Shown piece after piece: positions 25,401 to 37,101 of a DNA stretch of 64,000 nt. A program made the position numbers and the translations under genes. The notes under the pieces were generated by a model. The model was not told the DNA's origin and did no database searches. It saw nothing but the letters and a program-made list of their open reading frames with translations. Position 1 is the stretch's first letter. Each line of letters begins with the position of its first letter. This DNA comes from Auricularia sp. M13 (taxonomy: Eukaryota > Basidiomycota > Agaricomycetes > Auriculariales > Auriculariaceae). The stretch lies in NCBI GenBank assembly GCA_037042915.1, contig CM073198.1:1550001-1614000 (forward strand), written 5' to 3'.

Positions 25401-28400
25401 CCCGCCCCGTATTTGCAAAGGCCTCAACGTCCAAATCGCGCAGCTCACTACTAAGACGTGCGACATAGAAGGCTATGTCAAGTTACCCGTTTTCATTCGA
25501 GCCGAGGACGGCGCCACCCTGGAATTCGACGTAGAAGCGTACGTGGTACCCAAGATGGCTGTCAACCTCCTCCTCGGCGAGGACTGGCATGTGAATTACG
25601 AGCTACAGGTGCTACGGAACGTCGCGAAGGGAACACGCGTCAAAATCAGCGACTCGGGCTACCATTTCCCGGCGTCCTCGGTATCCCAGTCCAGCCTGAG
25701 CGCCGAGGCTATCCGCGCTGCTTCAGCTCTTGCGCGCAGTTTCACGGTCACGGATCCCAGAGCTGCGTTCTTCATTCGAGCCAAGAGTCACCGGCGGGCG
25801 AAAGCAGCTCGTCATCGCCGTAAAGTTGCCTCAGGCAATGGCGAACTTAGAGCGTTCGAGGACACTATTATCAGCGCGAACAGCACCGCCCTCGTCAATT
25901 TCTCCAGCAACCTAGCTCCGGATAAGGATTGGTATGTAGAACGAAACCTCGTCTGCGTTGGGCAAGATACTTTCCTCACGGTAGCCAACTGCTTGATTTC
26001 GACGGCGTCTAGCCCAGTCGAAGACGAACAAGGCCGACTAGTGGCTTGCCGTTCTGCCATTCCCGTGTCCAATCCGACCAACCGGCCTTGGGTTATAGGG
26101 TCAGGCACCCTACTGGGCGTCGCTGCGGATCCGTTGACCGCCTTTACGATGCCCAAGGACGAGGACGAAAAAGCAGCGATGACCGCTCAGGCGCAGGGTC
26201 TAGCCGCGCTTGTGCGGGAGCTGGACGACCGTTCGGACGAAGAACGCACGATTCACGCCTTCGCGTGTCGAGCGGGAACGGACGAAGGTCCAGCGGAACA
26301 GGACGCTGGGTTAACCGCGACTGCTAACGAGAAGAGCGATGCACGCGCGGATGACTTGCCAGTACTGCCAGAGGAGCCCAAGAAGCCGCCCGACGAGTTG
26401 GATGAGCTTGAGCCGCCTGCGACGGCAGACGCGCCTGATCCTACCATTTACCCATCTGCCGATTTTGACAAGCTGGTCGACTTATCGCCCGACCTTCCGT
26501 CAGAAGTCCGGGCTAAAGCTATGAATATGCTTCAAAACCATCAGCTCGCGTTCGGACTGGACGGGCGTTTGGGCCACCTGAGCGTGAACGCGCGCGTTCG
26601 AACCAAGCCGGACGCTGAACCTGTTGCCGTACCTATGCACGGCGCGTCACCCGAGAAGAAGCAGGTCATCGAAGAACAGCTAGAGAGCTGGCTCAAGCTC
26701 GGCGTAGTCGAAGAGTCCATCAGCCCGTGGGCCGCCCCCGTGGTCATCGTGTTCCGAAACGGCAAACCTCGCTTCTGCGTGGATTACCGAAGGCTTAACG
26801 CAGTCACTATCGCGGACGAGTTCCCCATTCCGCGCCAGTCCGACATCCTCTCCGCGCTGTCGGGCGCACAGGTGTTATCTTCTCTCGATGCCCTCGCCGG
26901 TTTCAACCAGATGGAGATTAACCCTGACGACGTCGAGAAAACGGCTTTCAGGACGCATAAAGGGTTGTTCCAGTTCAAACGAATGCCGTTTGGGCTACGC
27001 AACGGCCCGGCCATTTTCCAAAGGGTGATGCAGAATATCCTCTCGCCGTTCCTTTGGATCTTCACCCTCGTCTATATCGACGACATCGTTGTCTACTCGG
27101 CCACCTACGGCGAGCATCTCGAGCACCTCGACAAGGTTCTGACGGCAATCGAACGAGCGGGCCTGACCTTATCCCTCAAGAAATGCCATTTCTTTTACTC
27201 GTCCATCCTGCTCCTAGGTCACAAGGTTTCTCGCCTGGGCTTGTCGACGCACGACGAGAAGGTGGCCGCAATCGTCGATCTGCTACCCCCTTCGAAACTC
27301 AGCGCGCTACAAACGTTCTTGGGCATGGTGGTCTACTTTCAAGCGTTCATCCCATATTACTCCTTCGTCGTGGCGCCGCTGTTCAAGTTACTACGGAAAG
27401 ACGTTGCCTGGCACTGGGGAGAGGAGGAGCAGCATGCCTTCGAGGAGGCGAAGACCGCGCTACAGAGAGCGCCAGTGCTCGGGCATCCTATACGAGGCAA
27501 GGCGTATCGCCTGTACACAGACGCCTCCGACGAGGCGTTAGGCGCTTGCCTTCAGCAAATCCAGCCCATCCGCGTCGGCGACCTAGTGGGTACCCAAGTC
27601 TACGATCGAGTAAAGCGCGCTTTCGACAACAAGGAGCCCGTGCCGCAACTGTGCACGAAGCTCTCGTTGAAGATCCAGGACGTCCCTGACCTCGGCGTCT
27701 GGGCAGACAGCCTCGACGATACAGTCGTACACGTCGAGAGGGTCGTCTGCTACTGGAGTCGGACCTTCAAGAGCGCAGAACGCAATTACTCCGCGACCGA
27801 GCGCGAAGGGCTGGCCGCCAAGGAGGCGTTAATCAAATTCCAGCCGTTCGTCGAGGGCGAGGCCGTCATCCTGATCACGGACCACGCTGCCCTGCAGTGG
27901 GCCCGCACCTGGGAGAACACTAACAGACGACTAGCGGCTTGGGGGGCGGTATTCTCGGCATTTTCAGGTCTCGAAATCGTTCACCGAGCCGGCAGGCTAC
28001 ACTCGAACGTGGACCCCTCTCCCGCCTGCCTAGAGACGACAACGGAGTACGTGCCCCGCCTGAATTCGTCGCGCCCGCGAAGGACACTATTCCAGCCATA
28101 CGCACCGACGTGGATGCAGCGGAGATCTTGGAGCGTGTAGCAGGAAACAAGCCAGCTACGCGCATGGAAACCGTCTTCTGCGCTACGAGCCTCGAAGACA
28201 TTGTCGAGCCAGTCCCCCTACAGGCGCAGGTACTCGCTGCTCTGACTAGGCAGCAGAAGAAGAAGCTGGCTACGAGGGAAGCAGCGAACGAACAGAGCGT
28301 CGCCACGCCAAGACAAGTAGATCCTTCCCTTCCACGCGGTACTCTTCCCAGACGATTTGAGGGTATCCCTGTCGTCGAAGCATCCTCAGGCCCACTGGAT

Positions 28401-30189
28401 GGCAGACCCGACGCAGGTGCTGCTCATCTGCGGTACGAGGACCAACTCGAATGGAAAGCCGCTAATCCCCCGCCCTCTCTTCTGGTCTCGATGAACCGAG
28501 AGCTCAAGAAGCGATATTCCGCGGGGTACGACTCGGACCCCGCGTTCAAGGGCAAAGGTTATGACTCAGACGAACGCTCTTGGTACGCCGGGAACCGGTT
28601 TTATCGAGGCAACGATGGCCTACTATATTTCCGCGACGCCGACTTCATGCCACGCTTATGCGTTCCCAACACTGAGCAACCGGCTCTCCTCAAGCAATTG
28701 CACGAGTCAGCCTTCGAAACGGCTCACGCAGGGGCAGAGAAGCTCTATTTGCGGATGTCCTCGCAATTCTACTGGCCACGTATGCGCAAAGACGTCGTAG
28801 CGTTCTGCGCGACGTGCGACGTGTGCCAGAAGAACAAATCGGACACGAATACGAAGCACGGGCTACTGCGTTCGCACAATATCCCCGCGCTGCCGTACGA
28901 GCGAATCTCGTTCGACCTGATCACCGGACTCCCTTGGTCTGGCCTGTACAATGCCGTCCTTGTAGTGGTCGACCTGTGCACGAAGCACGCACAGTTTATA
29001 CCCACGGACATGGGCTTGGACACCGAGGGATTTGCCCGGTTGTTCATTAAAGAAGTAGTCTGCCGATTCGGTCTGCCCAAGGAGTTCATCGCGGACAGAG
29101 ACGGTCGCTGGCTCTCGCGTTTCTTTGAAGCAGTCACTAAGCAGATGGGCGTCCATATGCTGCTCTCGTCAGCTCACCATCCGCAGCACGACGGCCAGAC
29201 TGAGCGTACAAATCGCACGCTGGAAACCATGCTCCGTCATTACGTCGCCACGGACCCCAAGGACTGGGACAAATGGCTTCCTTCGATGGAACTCGCATAC
29301 AACTGCGCGACGCACAAGTCTACTTCAATGTCGCCCTACTCAGCGCTGTATGGGTTCCAACCCCGCAGCGCGGTGGACCTCTTCTCACCAGGACGCAAAG
29401 AGGATATCCCGCGTCACTTCACGGCCCACAAGGGCGCTGACGACTTCCTCGTCGCTATTCAGAATCATCGTCACGCGGCCCGCGACTCCATCGCCGCCGC
29501 CCAACACCGCCAGGCCCAAGCTTACAACGCCGGAAGACACGAGTTCGTTCTCGAGCCTGGGCAACTTGTCCTGCTCAAACCACGGTCGCTTGAACTAGTC
29601 GAAACGAAAGGCGAAGGATCGAAGCTACTGCAACGCGCCTTCGGTCCTTTCACAGTACAAGAGTGTGTCAGCGACGCCACTTATCGTATCAACCTGCCGC
29701 CTAGCTTCCCTATGTCCAACGTCATCCATGCAAATCACCTCAAGAAATACTTCCCTTCGCCGAAGCACTTCGGGCACCGTATCAGTCTACCGAATCCGCG
29801 ATGGGAGGACCTCGCGGATGAGGTCTACGAAGTGGAGAAGTTAGTAGCTCATCGCCGAAACCGCTCGCGCAAGCAGATCGAATACCTTACTCGCTGGGTG
29901 GGGTACGGCCCGGAACATGACAGTTGGCTCACTGCCAGAGAGTTGCGCGACGCGCCAGCTGTCCTGATCGACTACCGCCGGGCTCACGGCATATGAGCTC
30001 CGGTGGATTTCCCTATTTTATTCCTCTTTGTCTATGACCCCATGCTCGGTTCTATGTTTCCCTTTTCCCTTTATACCGTTACTTTCTCTTTTAGTTTCGT
30101 CCTTCCCCTCTTCATCGTACGACTCGATTAGGCACGCTTAGTTACAGTAGTTCAGACTCCGGCATCATCTCTCTTTTTCTCCCCACTTC

Positions 30190-32639
30190 GATGACCCCGT
30201 CCTCGCGCTTCCCCGTCCTCGCTCTCCTCGTCCTGTTCTGGCTGGGCTTCATGGCGACGTGCGCCGCTAGCAATCCCTCCGATCCGCCACAACCTCCTGA
30301 CCGCGCTGTGCCTTGTGATCCCCTGATCGACGAAGACGAGTCAATCACTATCGTCACCATCCCGGACCAGCCGGGCGCTCGACTCCCGGAATCTTGGGCC
30401 GTCGACGAGGTCTATGGCTTCGGGTTGTTTTACAACGAAAATCGGTTCTTCGTTCGTCGCTGGATTTCGGCTGATGAAGCTTGGATTTCGCCGAACTCGC
30501 CCACGCGTCGCTTACCCCCAGCTCCTACCGACCGTGGCCCTCGACCCTGCGGCTGCCCGGATCGGCACGGGCGCTATGTCACAGTGTACGGACAGCGCGA
30601 GAATATGCGCCTCTGGCCATGGATGGCCGACTGGTACGACCCACGCGAGCCAGCCAGACCTTACGCCCCAACATCTGGAACGGTATGGGCCCGTGCCCGC
30701 GTATGGGCTTCGACTCCGTCCTGCATCGCCTCCCCGCCACGCAAGCCAATGAAGATCCTGCCGAGCCATGGGTATGGGTCGTCGACGCCGCTCGAAGACA
30801 GATGGAACAGCAAGAGAGGTTCGATGACCTCCTCATCCCTCTTACGTTCCCCACACACCGGCGAGGGCTTCTTCCCGTCGTGAACAGTCTGGTATACGAG
30901 GGCGCGCAAGACTTGGCTCTGCTCCGGGACCGATGGGCGATGTGGGTATACTCGCTTCTCGCAAGGCGCGCCCACATCATCTACGAGCTAGTCGCCCGCC
31001 TCGCAGCCAGGGCTCTCCGGCTCGGGACGGGCGCCAGGCTGGACCAGCTTCGACAGCAGCAGTATTTCGGGGCGTGTCCTCAAGGCGCTTGGTTCGACGA
31101 CGTAATCGAGCACGCGGGTACCATTCGGCAATTTATCCTTGACGGCGTGCCAGTATACTATCGATGGCGCACCGAGTACGAGGCCCTCCCTTTCCTCGCC
31201 GACTTGGCGCCGCCGAAGCTCCGGCTCCCGGCTCTCCGCGCTACTGCCCTCCTGCCACTCCGCGTCGCGCTCGCGCTCGCACGCCCGGACCAGCTGCTCA
31301 GCCGATCATCAATCACTTCGACACGGTTCGCATACCTCCGACAGCAGCTACGAACGCCGACGGCTCGCCCTATGTTGCGGACGACCGCGACCTACACATA
31401 TTACGTTGCCTGAACCCGGATCGATCTCCTCCTGCGCACCCAGAAGACAATACCGCGGCTGGCCACGAGTCACCGCGCGTGCGGGGATCGTCCCCTATCA
31501 GCCTAGGATCCGACTCGTCTGACGATACGATGGAACTAGACGACCTCAGCCTAGATTCTCCGGCCACCACCGAGAGCGCGGACCGCCCTCCTAGCCTCCT
31601 AAGCAGGCTATCGGATAGCCTCCGCGAGGAGCGCAACGACTCGCCGCTGATTCAGCGTCTCGCCCGGCGTGCTCCGCCTCCTCGTCCCCTCGCTGCTCGG
31701 CTGTCGCATGACAGTTTCCCAGAAGACGTAGTGCCTCCTGCTCGCACCCCGACGCTCTACGACTTCTTGCAACGCACTCCTGATCCTAGGAACGAAGGCG
31801 TGTTGGTACCGGCAGCTAGGAGGTTGGAAGACGACCGCGTTGATTGGACTCTCATCCTAGGAGAGAATACGGAGTCGGACGCCGCGGAGGGCTTCTTCCA
31901 ACGCATCGGAGCCGGCGACCTGCCTACGCCCGTGAGCCGCCTGGAATACGTCTTCCAGCGTGGCATGCCGTACCTCACCGTCATCGGCTTCCCCGAGGAG
32001 CGACTCCTTCCTCGCCGCAGCGCGCGCACCGCAGCCCATGAGCGCGTCCCGTCGGGCGACGAATCTGCGCACCAGGTCCCACGCGAGTACCGTATCACGC
32101 GCGACACCCCGCGCGACCAGCGTTACGAAACTTGGGCGCGGGGAGTTCGTCTGATCCTGGGTCGACCTCACGCTCGCGCGGCGTTGGCTAGGGGCGGACT
32201 GATCTGGCGTATAGCCCGTTGGGGTGGCTTGACAGTGGATCACGCCCTCGCAGGACCGTCGGCTGAGGTGCGCGAAGAGGGTTCCCGCCGCGTTACTACT
32301 CGCCACGTCGACGGTCGAATGGTCCCCGCGGTTGACGACTGGCTCTCAGTAGAAGAAGAGGATACCCTGCGCGGCGAGATCCTGGGCGGATCGGAATCCA
32401 TTTGGCCTGACCTCGTTGTCTTCGACCGTAACTGGTGGCAAGGTACCTGGACGGACAGCCATGAAGTCTGGTTCGAGATGCATCTTCAAGAGTTGCTAGC
32501 TACGCGCGACGCGGGTACGCTACGTCTGCGGGCTGCATTCAGAAACACGCTGCGGCATGGAGACTACGTCGCCAATGGAGGCCAACGTCGCGGTCGCAAT
32601 GGGAGCAAGGCTGGCGAGTCCAGCAAAGATCGTGGCTGA
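30190..32639 (+). other. Extra coding-like region between chromodomain and 3' LTR of the gypsy element
   Basis: About 2.45 kb with strong coding character (long open stretches and the same codon style as gag-pol) downstream of the chromodomain and before the 3' LTR. It begins with a short hydrophobic stretch and continues with Arg/Pro/Asp-rich sequence. I recognise no domain. Most fungal chromoviruses end at the chromodomain, so the region explains part of the unusual length of this element. Treated as part of a fossil; it is spread over more than one frame. Confidence 0.6.
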
Positions 32640-32660
32640 ATGCACTACTCTGGGGGGCTC

Positions 32661-32737
32661 TGTAAGGTGCATGTCTTACCATTAGTTCGTAGTTACATCC
32701 GCCATCTCTTGTTCCGTGTGTTTGGCCGTATTAGGAA
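32661..32737 (+). repeat. 3' LTR of the gypsy element, left part
   Basis: First 77 bp of the 3' LTR, same as 20,217-20,293. It stops at ...TTAGGAA, where the Helitron begins. A short G-rich run directly upstream (32,652-32,657) may be the polypurine tract. Confidence 0.93.
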
Positions 32738-32749
32738 CAAGACCCACCT

Positions 32750-32763
32750 CCGCTTCGCTACGG
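32750..32763 (-). other. Helitron 3'-terminal hairpin
   Basis: On the minus strand CCGTAGCGAAGCGG can pair CCG with CGG plus a T-G wobble around a six-base loop. It ends 12 bases before the CTTG terminus, the expected place for the Helitron termination hairpin. Confidence 0.6.
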
Positions 32764-32805
32764 TTTTCGAAGTCGCGCTATTTCGCGTCAAACCAAAATG
32801 TGATA

Positions 32806-33395
32806 TTATGCAAGACAAAGATTTACAACGTCCAATTCTACAACTCGTGCATATACCATGCGCTGAAATCCAACAACATGTACCAAACTGCCCTCGGTGA
32901 ACGTGTTCATGAGAGATTGAGCATGGACGTTAGTCTTTGTGGCGACATTGCATCTAGAAATTATAAACAAAAGATACTCGACTTCAAATACACTCACATA
33001 AAGGAAACGTTGGTGTCACTGCCGAGTAGGTTCACGTGCGAGAGCAGCATAATCATGAATGTCTGCCGCACGCGCGCCGTTACCAACACGGTGCCGGACA
33101 CGTGGAATGTGCATAATCCGAACGGCGTACTGGGATAGACGTCGGGTCGCGGTGCATATTTCTCGATCTTCTCGCACTCAATGACGACGTGGGCTGTAGA
33201 AGTTACGATAGCCTTTCCAACGGCTCGGACAATGGCGTTATCCTCGATGATGGGTTCATCGAATTTGACATATAGCGAGCAGTGGATGTATAGCGGGAAC
33301 TGAGCCAGATGATACTCCACGCGGTAGACAGTGCGTTGAGATGAGACGAGGTACGCCGTGATCCTGAAAATACCGTCAACAACGACTGCAGGCAT
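32806..33395 (-). CDS. Helitron array gene 9 (uncharacterised, OB-fold-like), 181 aa
   Basis: Two exons, 33,395-32,998 and 32,953-32,806, with a 44-base GT..AG intron in phase 2. The product starts MPAVVVDGIFRITAYLVSS and has a first unit around PIIEDNAIVRAVGKAIVTST, a second around GLCTFHVSGTVLVT, and, after the intron, a third beginning with the conserved Cys (CNVATKTNVHAQSL ... GSLVHVVGFQRMVYARVV) and ending DVVNLCLA. Exon 1 has exactly the same length (398 bases) as in the neighbour at 34,816. The last codon lies only 68 bases from the Helitron terminus. The repeated pattern hhVxGxh...hxI/V suggests small beta-barrels such as OB folds, which would fit single-stranded DNA binding in a rolling-circle element. 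That function is inference. Confidence 0.75.
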
Positions 33396-34222
33396 GATTC
33401 AAGCGTCGAGACTCTGCAAGCAGCGGCCCTTTTATCGTAGTCGTGGAGGGCTGAGGTCTTGTCTCTGGTCCGGAAACGTGTTGTGCCTCGGATGCACGGA
33501 TACGATCGGATACACGTGACACAGGCTCAGGCACGTTCGGAACTACAACGGAATCAAAGTGCACAGCACCTGTGGGTAGGCATCGCGATTTGCACTGACG
33601 AGTTCCTCAAGCGGGCAGTGTCCTGAACGCTCGCGACATGTTCTGCGTGCTACTTAGAGCGCAACCACGGCCGGCCGGACGGTGTCGACGAGCGATTGCC
33701 TTTGGTACACGTGGCGCTGCCTATCGGCGTGGTGCTGGCGCACAATGATCGCAAGGGCGTTGGCATAGAACAACGGAGGGTAGGACGTCCGATATATATA
33801 GTGGTCAAGTCCGTGATATGCGAGGAACCGGAGCCAGAGATAAAAGCGGAGTTTGTACTGGGATTCCGCGGCCGCACTTAAATATAAGCACTGATATGTT
33901 CAATAGAAGGAGACCGAAGATGTATTTCCTTATCAGTCAGATTCCATCGTCCATACTCGTTGTCATGGTCAACGACCAGACCGGTATGATGTTCCTGTAT
34001 AGTCACGGATTCATATATCTTCGCGTGGAGAGAATGGAAGACGGAGAAACTCGCCTTCACATTCTCAGCCATGACCAATTCCGTCGCCTTATTAGCTACG
34101 AGATGTGTGAGTACGGGTAGATTTTACCATGCAGCTACATTGGCTGATTTACAACTACAAAGAACGCGACGATATTGGGGCGAGGCGCGCGAAATGGCAT
34201 GGCGCATACGAGTAAAGATGTA
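33396..34222. other. Spacer between array genes 9 and 8, with possible small plus-strand ORFs
   Basis: No spliced array gene is visible. Two short plus-strand frames look protein-like: one ending at 33,881 (reads RPIYIVVKSVICEEPEPEI) and one at 33,896-34,120 (starts MFNRRRPKMYFLIS, 74 codons). I cannot join them convincingly or name them. They may be exons of a small gene or the remains of one. The rest presumably holds the promoter of array gene 9. Confidence 0.3.
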
Positions 34223-34816
34223 TTACGCAATAAGTAGCAGGTCGCACACATCGAGAGTAACGGGATGAGTGGAATGACACGCCTGCACACCGACTACACG
34301 GATTATACTACCAACTGGGACCGTGGTCATCAAAGCCTGCATATGCGCGCTCGAAACGGTCTTCACCAGGCAACTACGCTGGTTTAAGCAGCATTCATCA
34401 ACCAAATGAACAACTTACACGAAGTCCGTCTCTCTGTCGATTCCAAACATGGAAGTTCTCGCGCGCATCATGATGGTGAACATGCGGCGGCTGCGTCTTC
34501 TCGTGATGACCGTGCCCGGAACCTGGAACGTACAAAATCCGTACGGGGTAGGCGGAATGTTCTCGTTCATGGGCACAACCATGATAGCCGTACATTCCAC
34601 AGAAACTAAGCGCCCGGACAGTGTGGCTTCGGCCCTTCCGAACGCCATCACTGTTGCGTTATCGGCGAGGATGGGCTGGTTAGCGTCGACCCATAGAGAG
34701 TATCGAGTATGCAATGCCAGATGTGCAATGTGGCACTCCGCGCGGTAGACGGTATGGTGAGAGGTCGTTGTATGCGACGCGATTCGAAAAAGACCCTGAA
34801 CGGTAACAGAAGCCAT
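34223..34816 (-). CDS. Helitron array gene 8 (uncharacterised, OB-fold-like), 182 aa
   Basis: Two exons, 34,816-34,419 and 34,373-34,223, with a 45-base phase-2 intron. It starts MASVTVQGLFRIASHTTTSH, continues with QPILADNATVMAFGRAEATL and GFCTFQVPGTVI, and after the intron reads CLVKTVSSAHMQALM ... GSIIRVVGVQACHSTHPV and ends DVCDLLLIA. It is the closest relative of array gene 9 by layout, with identical exon-1 length and closely similar motifs. The two look like a fairly recent duplication, though protein identity is clearly below complete. Same strand as the Rep/helicase. No known domain recognised. Confidence 0.75.
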
Positions 34817-35695
34817 GGCGAGAAAATTGCGGATGCATCGTCCCGTTTAAATCAAAATCCGCGCTTTACTGCTACACCCATGCCTTCCCACTGATCGCCG
34901 TTGGCCTTTTGTTTGACCGACGGAGTTAGCACGCAGTATCGCACCGCCCCAACGACAGGCACAATGTGCACAGCATGTACAGCCACATATTCATTTGGTT
35001 TATGCTCAACACATACATAGCCATCGGATCACCGGCAGTTATTCCCGGCATGCAACTTCGTTGCGCTTACCAGCCCCGCGACACGTTCGCCAACAATGCA
35101 GGGTCGAGAATTATGGCTTCAAAGTATGATCATGCCTGGGAACTATGTACGGACATGGCATATACAACCATCAAGTCACCTATCATCATAGCGGGGCCTT
35201 CGAACGTAGTCGAAACTCTGCGAGAGGGAATACAGCCCGTCATGCCTCGTGTGATTATCAAAGGACGTATAGCGCGGCCTGTGCATTTTCAGTCAGCAAG
35301 GGAGGCATACAACTGGCATGGTCTGGATACTGACCGTCATGAGGATCATTGATAACATGCGACGATGTGTATATGACGATATTGTAGCGGGGGTCAAGGA
35401 GGGGGACGGGACACCAAGCCTCCAGGCTTGAGGACGGAACAGTAATTTTAGCATAAGAAATACAACTGTCGTCGGCGTCGTACTCGAGGGCGTCCATGGC
35501 AGACTGTCGGTATCACGTTTTGATAGTTTGGCCATGTTAAATACTCGCTAAGCTAGCGTCGAACTCCGATCGATACGAGTCACACTGTGCACCGCATACA
35601 ACGGAGCAGTTAGTACGCTCTGAGATAGCACCTCAAGCAGGTCGTCCCTCTGAGTTTAATAGGATACAATGTGCATTTCGTCAAGGCAAAAAGGT
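34817..35695. other. Spacer with a possible two-exon minus-strand ORF
   Basis: A minus-strand frame starting at 35,497 (MDALEYDADDSCISYAKIT) could splice across a GT..AG intron (about 35,340-35,280) into a short exon ending near 35,127. A 128-codon plus-strand frame (34,966-35,352) overlaps it. Neither resembles a known family, and I cannot decide between them. If the minus model is right it is another short cargo gene. Confidence 0.3.
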
Positions 35696-36019
35696 TCATA
35701 CGTCCATCCAGATGTACAGCGATGTTGCAGAGATGAAAATAACCGAAGCCGTAATTACAACCGTACCGACCACGTCCACAAATTGGCTGTTAGGCAGCGG
35801 CGGATGAGGAGAGCAAAGGACGATCAGAACTGGTATTATGACGTTGTCTGGCCATACTGTCAGCTCAATCCTAAAATGCTGTGCGCAGAAATGACACACC
35901 GAGGGACCTGAATAGCGACGAATAAACGTTCGATGTATACAACGCAGGTGCAGCGGTATCCGAGTTCGCGTTGGCCCTTCGTGTTCGTCTGCCATGGCCG
36001 TATGAAGCGCAAACTCCAT
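35696..36019 (-). CDS. Helitron array gene 7, short or truncated member
   Basis: An open frame of about 107 codons. Its C-terminal half (IELTVWPDNVIIPVLIV, then SQFVDVVGTVVITASVIF) matches the first unit of the array family, where members have a DN.VI..LG.V pattern. No second or third unit with the usual 45-55 base intron can be found downstream, so this is either a shortened gene or the N-terminal remnant of one. The ATG at 35,993 (MADEHEGPTRTR) is an alternative start. Moderate confidence that it belongs to the family, low confidence that it is functional. Confidence 0.4.
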   Translation of the reverse strand: MEFALHTAMADEHEGPTRTRIPLHLRCIHRTFIRRYSGPSVCHFCAQHFRIELTVWPDNVIIPVLIVLCSPHPPLPNSQFVDVVGTVVITASVIFISATSLYIWMDV

Positions 36020-36423
36020 GTGAGCTCGTCGGGCAGGATAGGACGGAGCTATTTGTCTAGAAGCGCATGCATTTATAAATTGGCCATGAGTTAGACAACG
36101 CGGCGTACCGAGCGTGTCACGCGCACATTCCCTAGGCCGCGTCCAAGCTCATCAGGGCACTGCTCGCGATCGCGCGACGTCCCGTCGAGCTCATCGATGC
36201 GGTAGACCATAAACACCGAGTCTAGCCCTTCTGGGTTTGGGCAGGCGCGGACCAAAGTGTCAAGAAGCTAGCATGGACCGACTGCGCCTTTGGCGGTGCA
36301 ACGACGAAGCCGTGTCGGCGTCAAGAGGTTTGAAGCGGAGTTAGAATTATCGGAAGGTACGGACGGTGTTATCGCGCTCAGAGTCGCTCTTAAAGGTGTT
36401 AACAGAAGGATACACTAAACTTC
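36020..36423. other. Spacer, nothing recognised
   Basis: About 400 bases without a supported gene on either strand. Presumed regulatory DNA between divergently read units. Confidence 0.4.
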
Positions 36424-37101
36424 ATGGAAATGGCTTCCTTCCTTATGCATCAGTTACCCGGGTCTCTCAGTGTCATGCTCATTGAACCCAACCGCGCACT
36501 CATGATAATGGGGTCCTACGCTACAGTCGCGCAAATTGAGTGGCAGCAACGGGGGGCCCCTCATTTACACGTCCTAAATCCGGATGTGTACTGCCGCGAC
36601 TACATATACGGTATTGCTCTACGGACACATACCAATTTTGTTCGGATCACGGTGCGCCCAGTTGTACTGCGGTCATTCAGTATGTCGCTCACGACAGGTC
36701 CAGACCGGTGGTTACGATATAGTAGTTGGATTACTCTTGATCTCCAGCTAGGGACGCGCATCCAATACTGTACATGGCAGATATTCGACATTTATCATTC
36801 TCATGAACTCACATACATGCATGGCGCGAAGTGTGCACAATACGCCTTCTACATAGACTGCGCTAGCAGCTCGCCGCCAACAGTCGTCTCGATTTGGACT
36901 GGATCGTCGCATGTTAGCGCTTTGTTACCCAAAAAGGGATATGACCCAAACAGGACGATAACACAGCATGCACAGCTTTGCCGATCAGGTCACGTGTCAG
37001 GTACGGTCGGTATTATGTCCGGAGAGCGGTGTACATTGGCCCTACATACCAAAAGTCTATGTTACAATAGTATCTCTGTGTATGTAACATTGTCTGCCTG
37101 A
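36424..37101 (+). CDS. Hypothetical Helitron protein, 225 aa, opposite strand
   Basis: A single open frame of 225 codons, the only long plus-strand one in the Helitron, facing the Rep/helicase tail to tail and overlapping its last 40 bases. It starts MEMASFLMHQLPGSLSVMLI. Two stretches (RALMIMGSYATVAQIEWQQR and SGTVGIMSGERCTLALHTK) faintly recall the array family's repeated unit, but the likeness is weak. The length is hard to explain by chance in DNA of this composition. No domain recognised. It could be a diverged, inverted member of the cargo family. Confidence 0.45.
   Translation: MEMASFLMHQLPGSLSVMLIEPNRALMIMGSYATVAQIEWQQRGAPHLHVLNPDVYCRDYIYGIALRTHTNFVRITVRPVVLRSFSMSLTTGPDRWLRYSSWITLDLQLGTRIQYCTWQIFDIYHSHELTYMHGAKCAQYAFYIDCASSSPPTVVSIWTGSSHVSALLPKKGYDPNRTITQHAQLCRSGHVSGTVGIMSGERCTLALHTKSLCYNSISVYVTLSA

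Larger units (their letters stand above)
20624..29996 (+). pseudogene. gag-pol region of the gypsy element
   Basis: Coding part of the LTR element, treated as a fossil. Recognisable parts: a Pro/Ala-rich gag start near 20.6 kb; a Gly-rich stretch near 23.3-23.5 kb; a gag core near 23.6-24.0 kb; a CCHC zinc knuckle near 24.5 kb; an aspartic protease with a DSGA motif near 25.35 kb; reverse transcriptase at about 26.6-27.2 kb with YIDD near 27.08 kb; RNase H at about 27.5-28.0 kb; an integrase with HHCC zinc-binding region and DDE core at about 28.7-29.5 kb; and a chromodomain at about 29.82-29.99 kb. Overlapping frames within pol may be a family read-through trait or a break. A hAT-like element sits inside the gag part. 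Confidence 0.88.

Noticed and set aside
32661-32737. A separate 77-bp repeat family shared with 20,217
   Set aside because: It is the left part of the 3' LTR, cut off by the Helitron.
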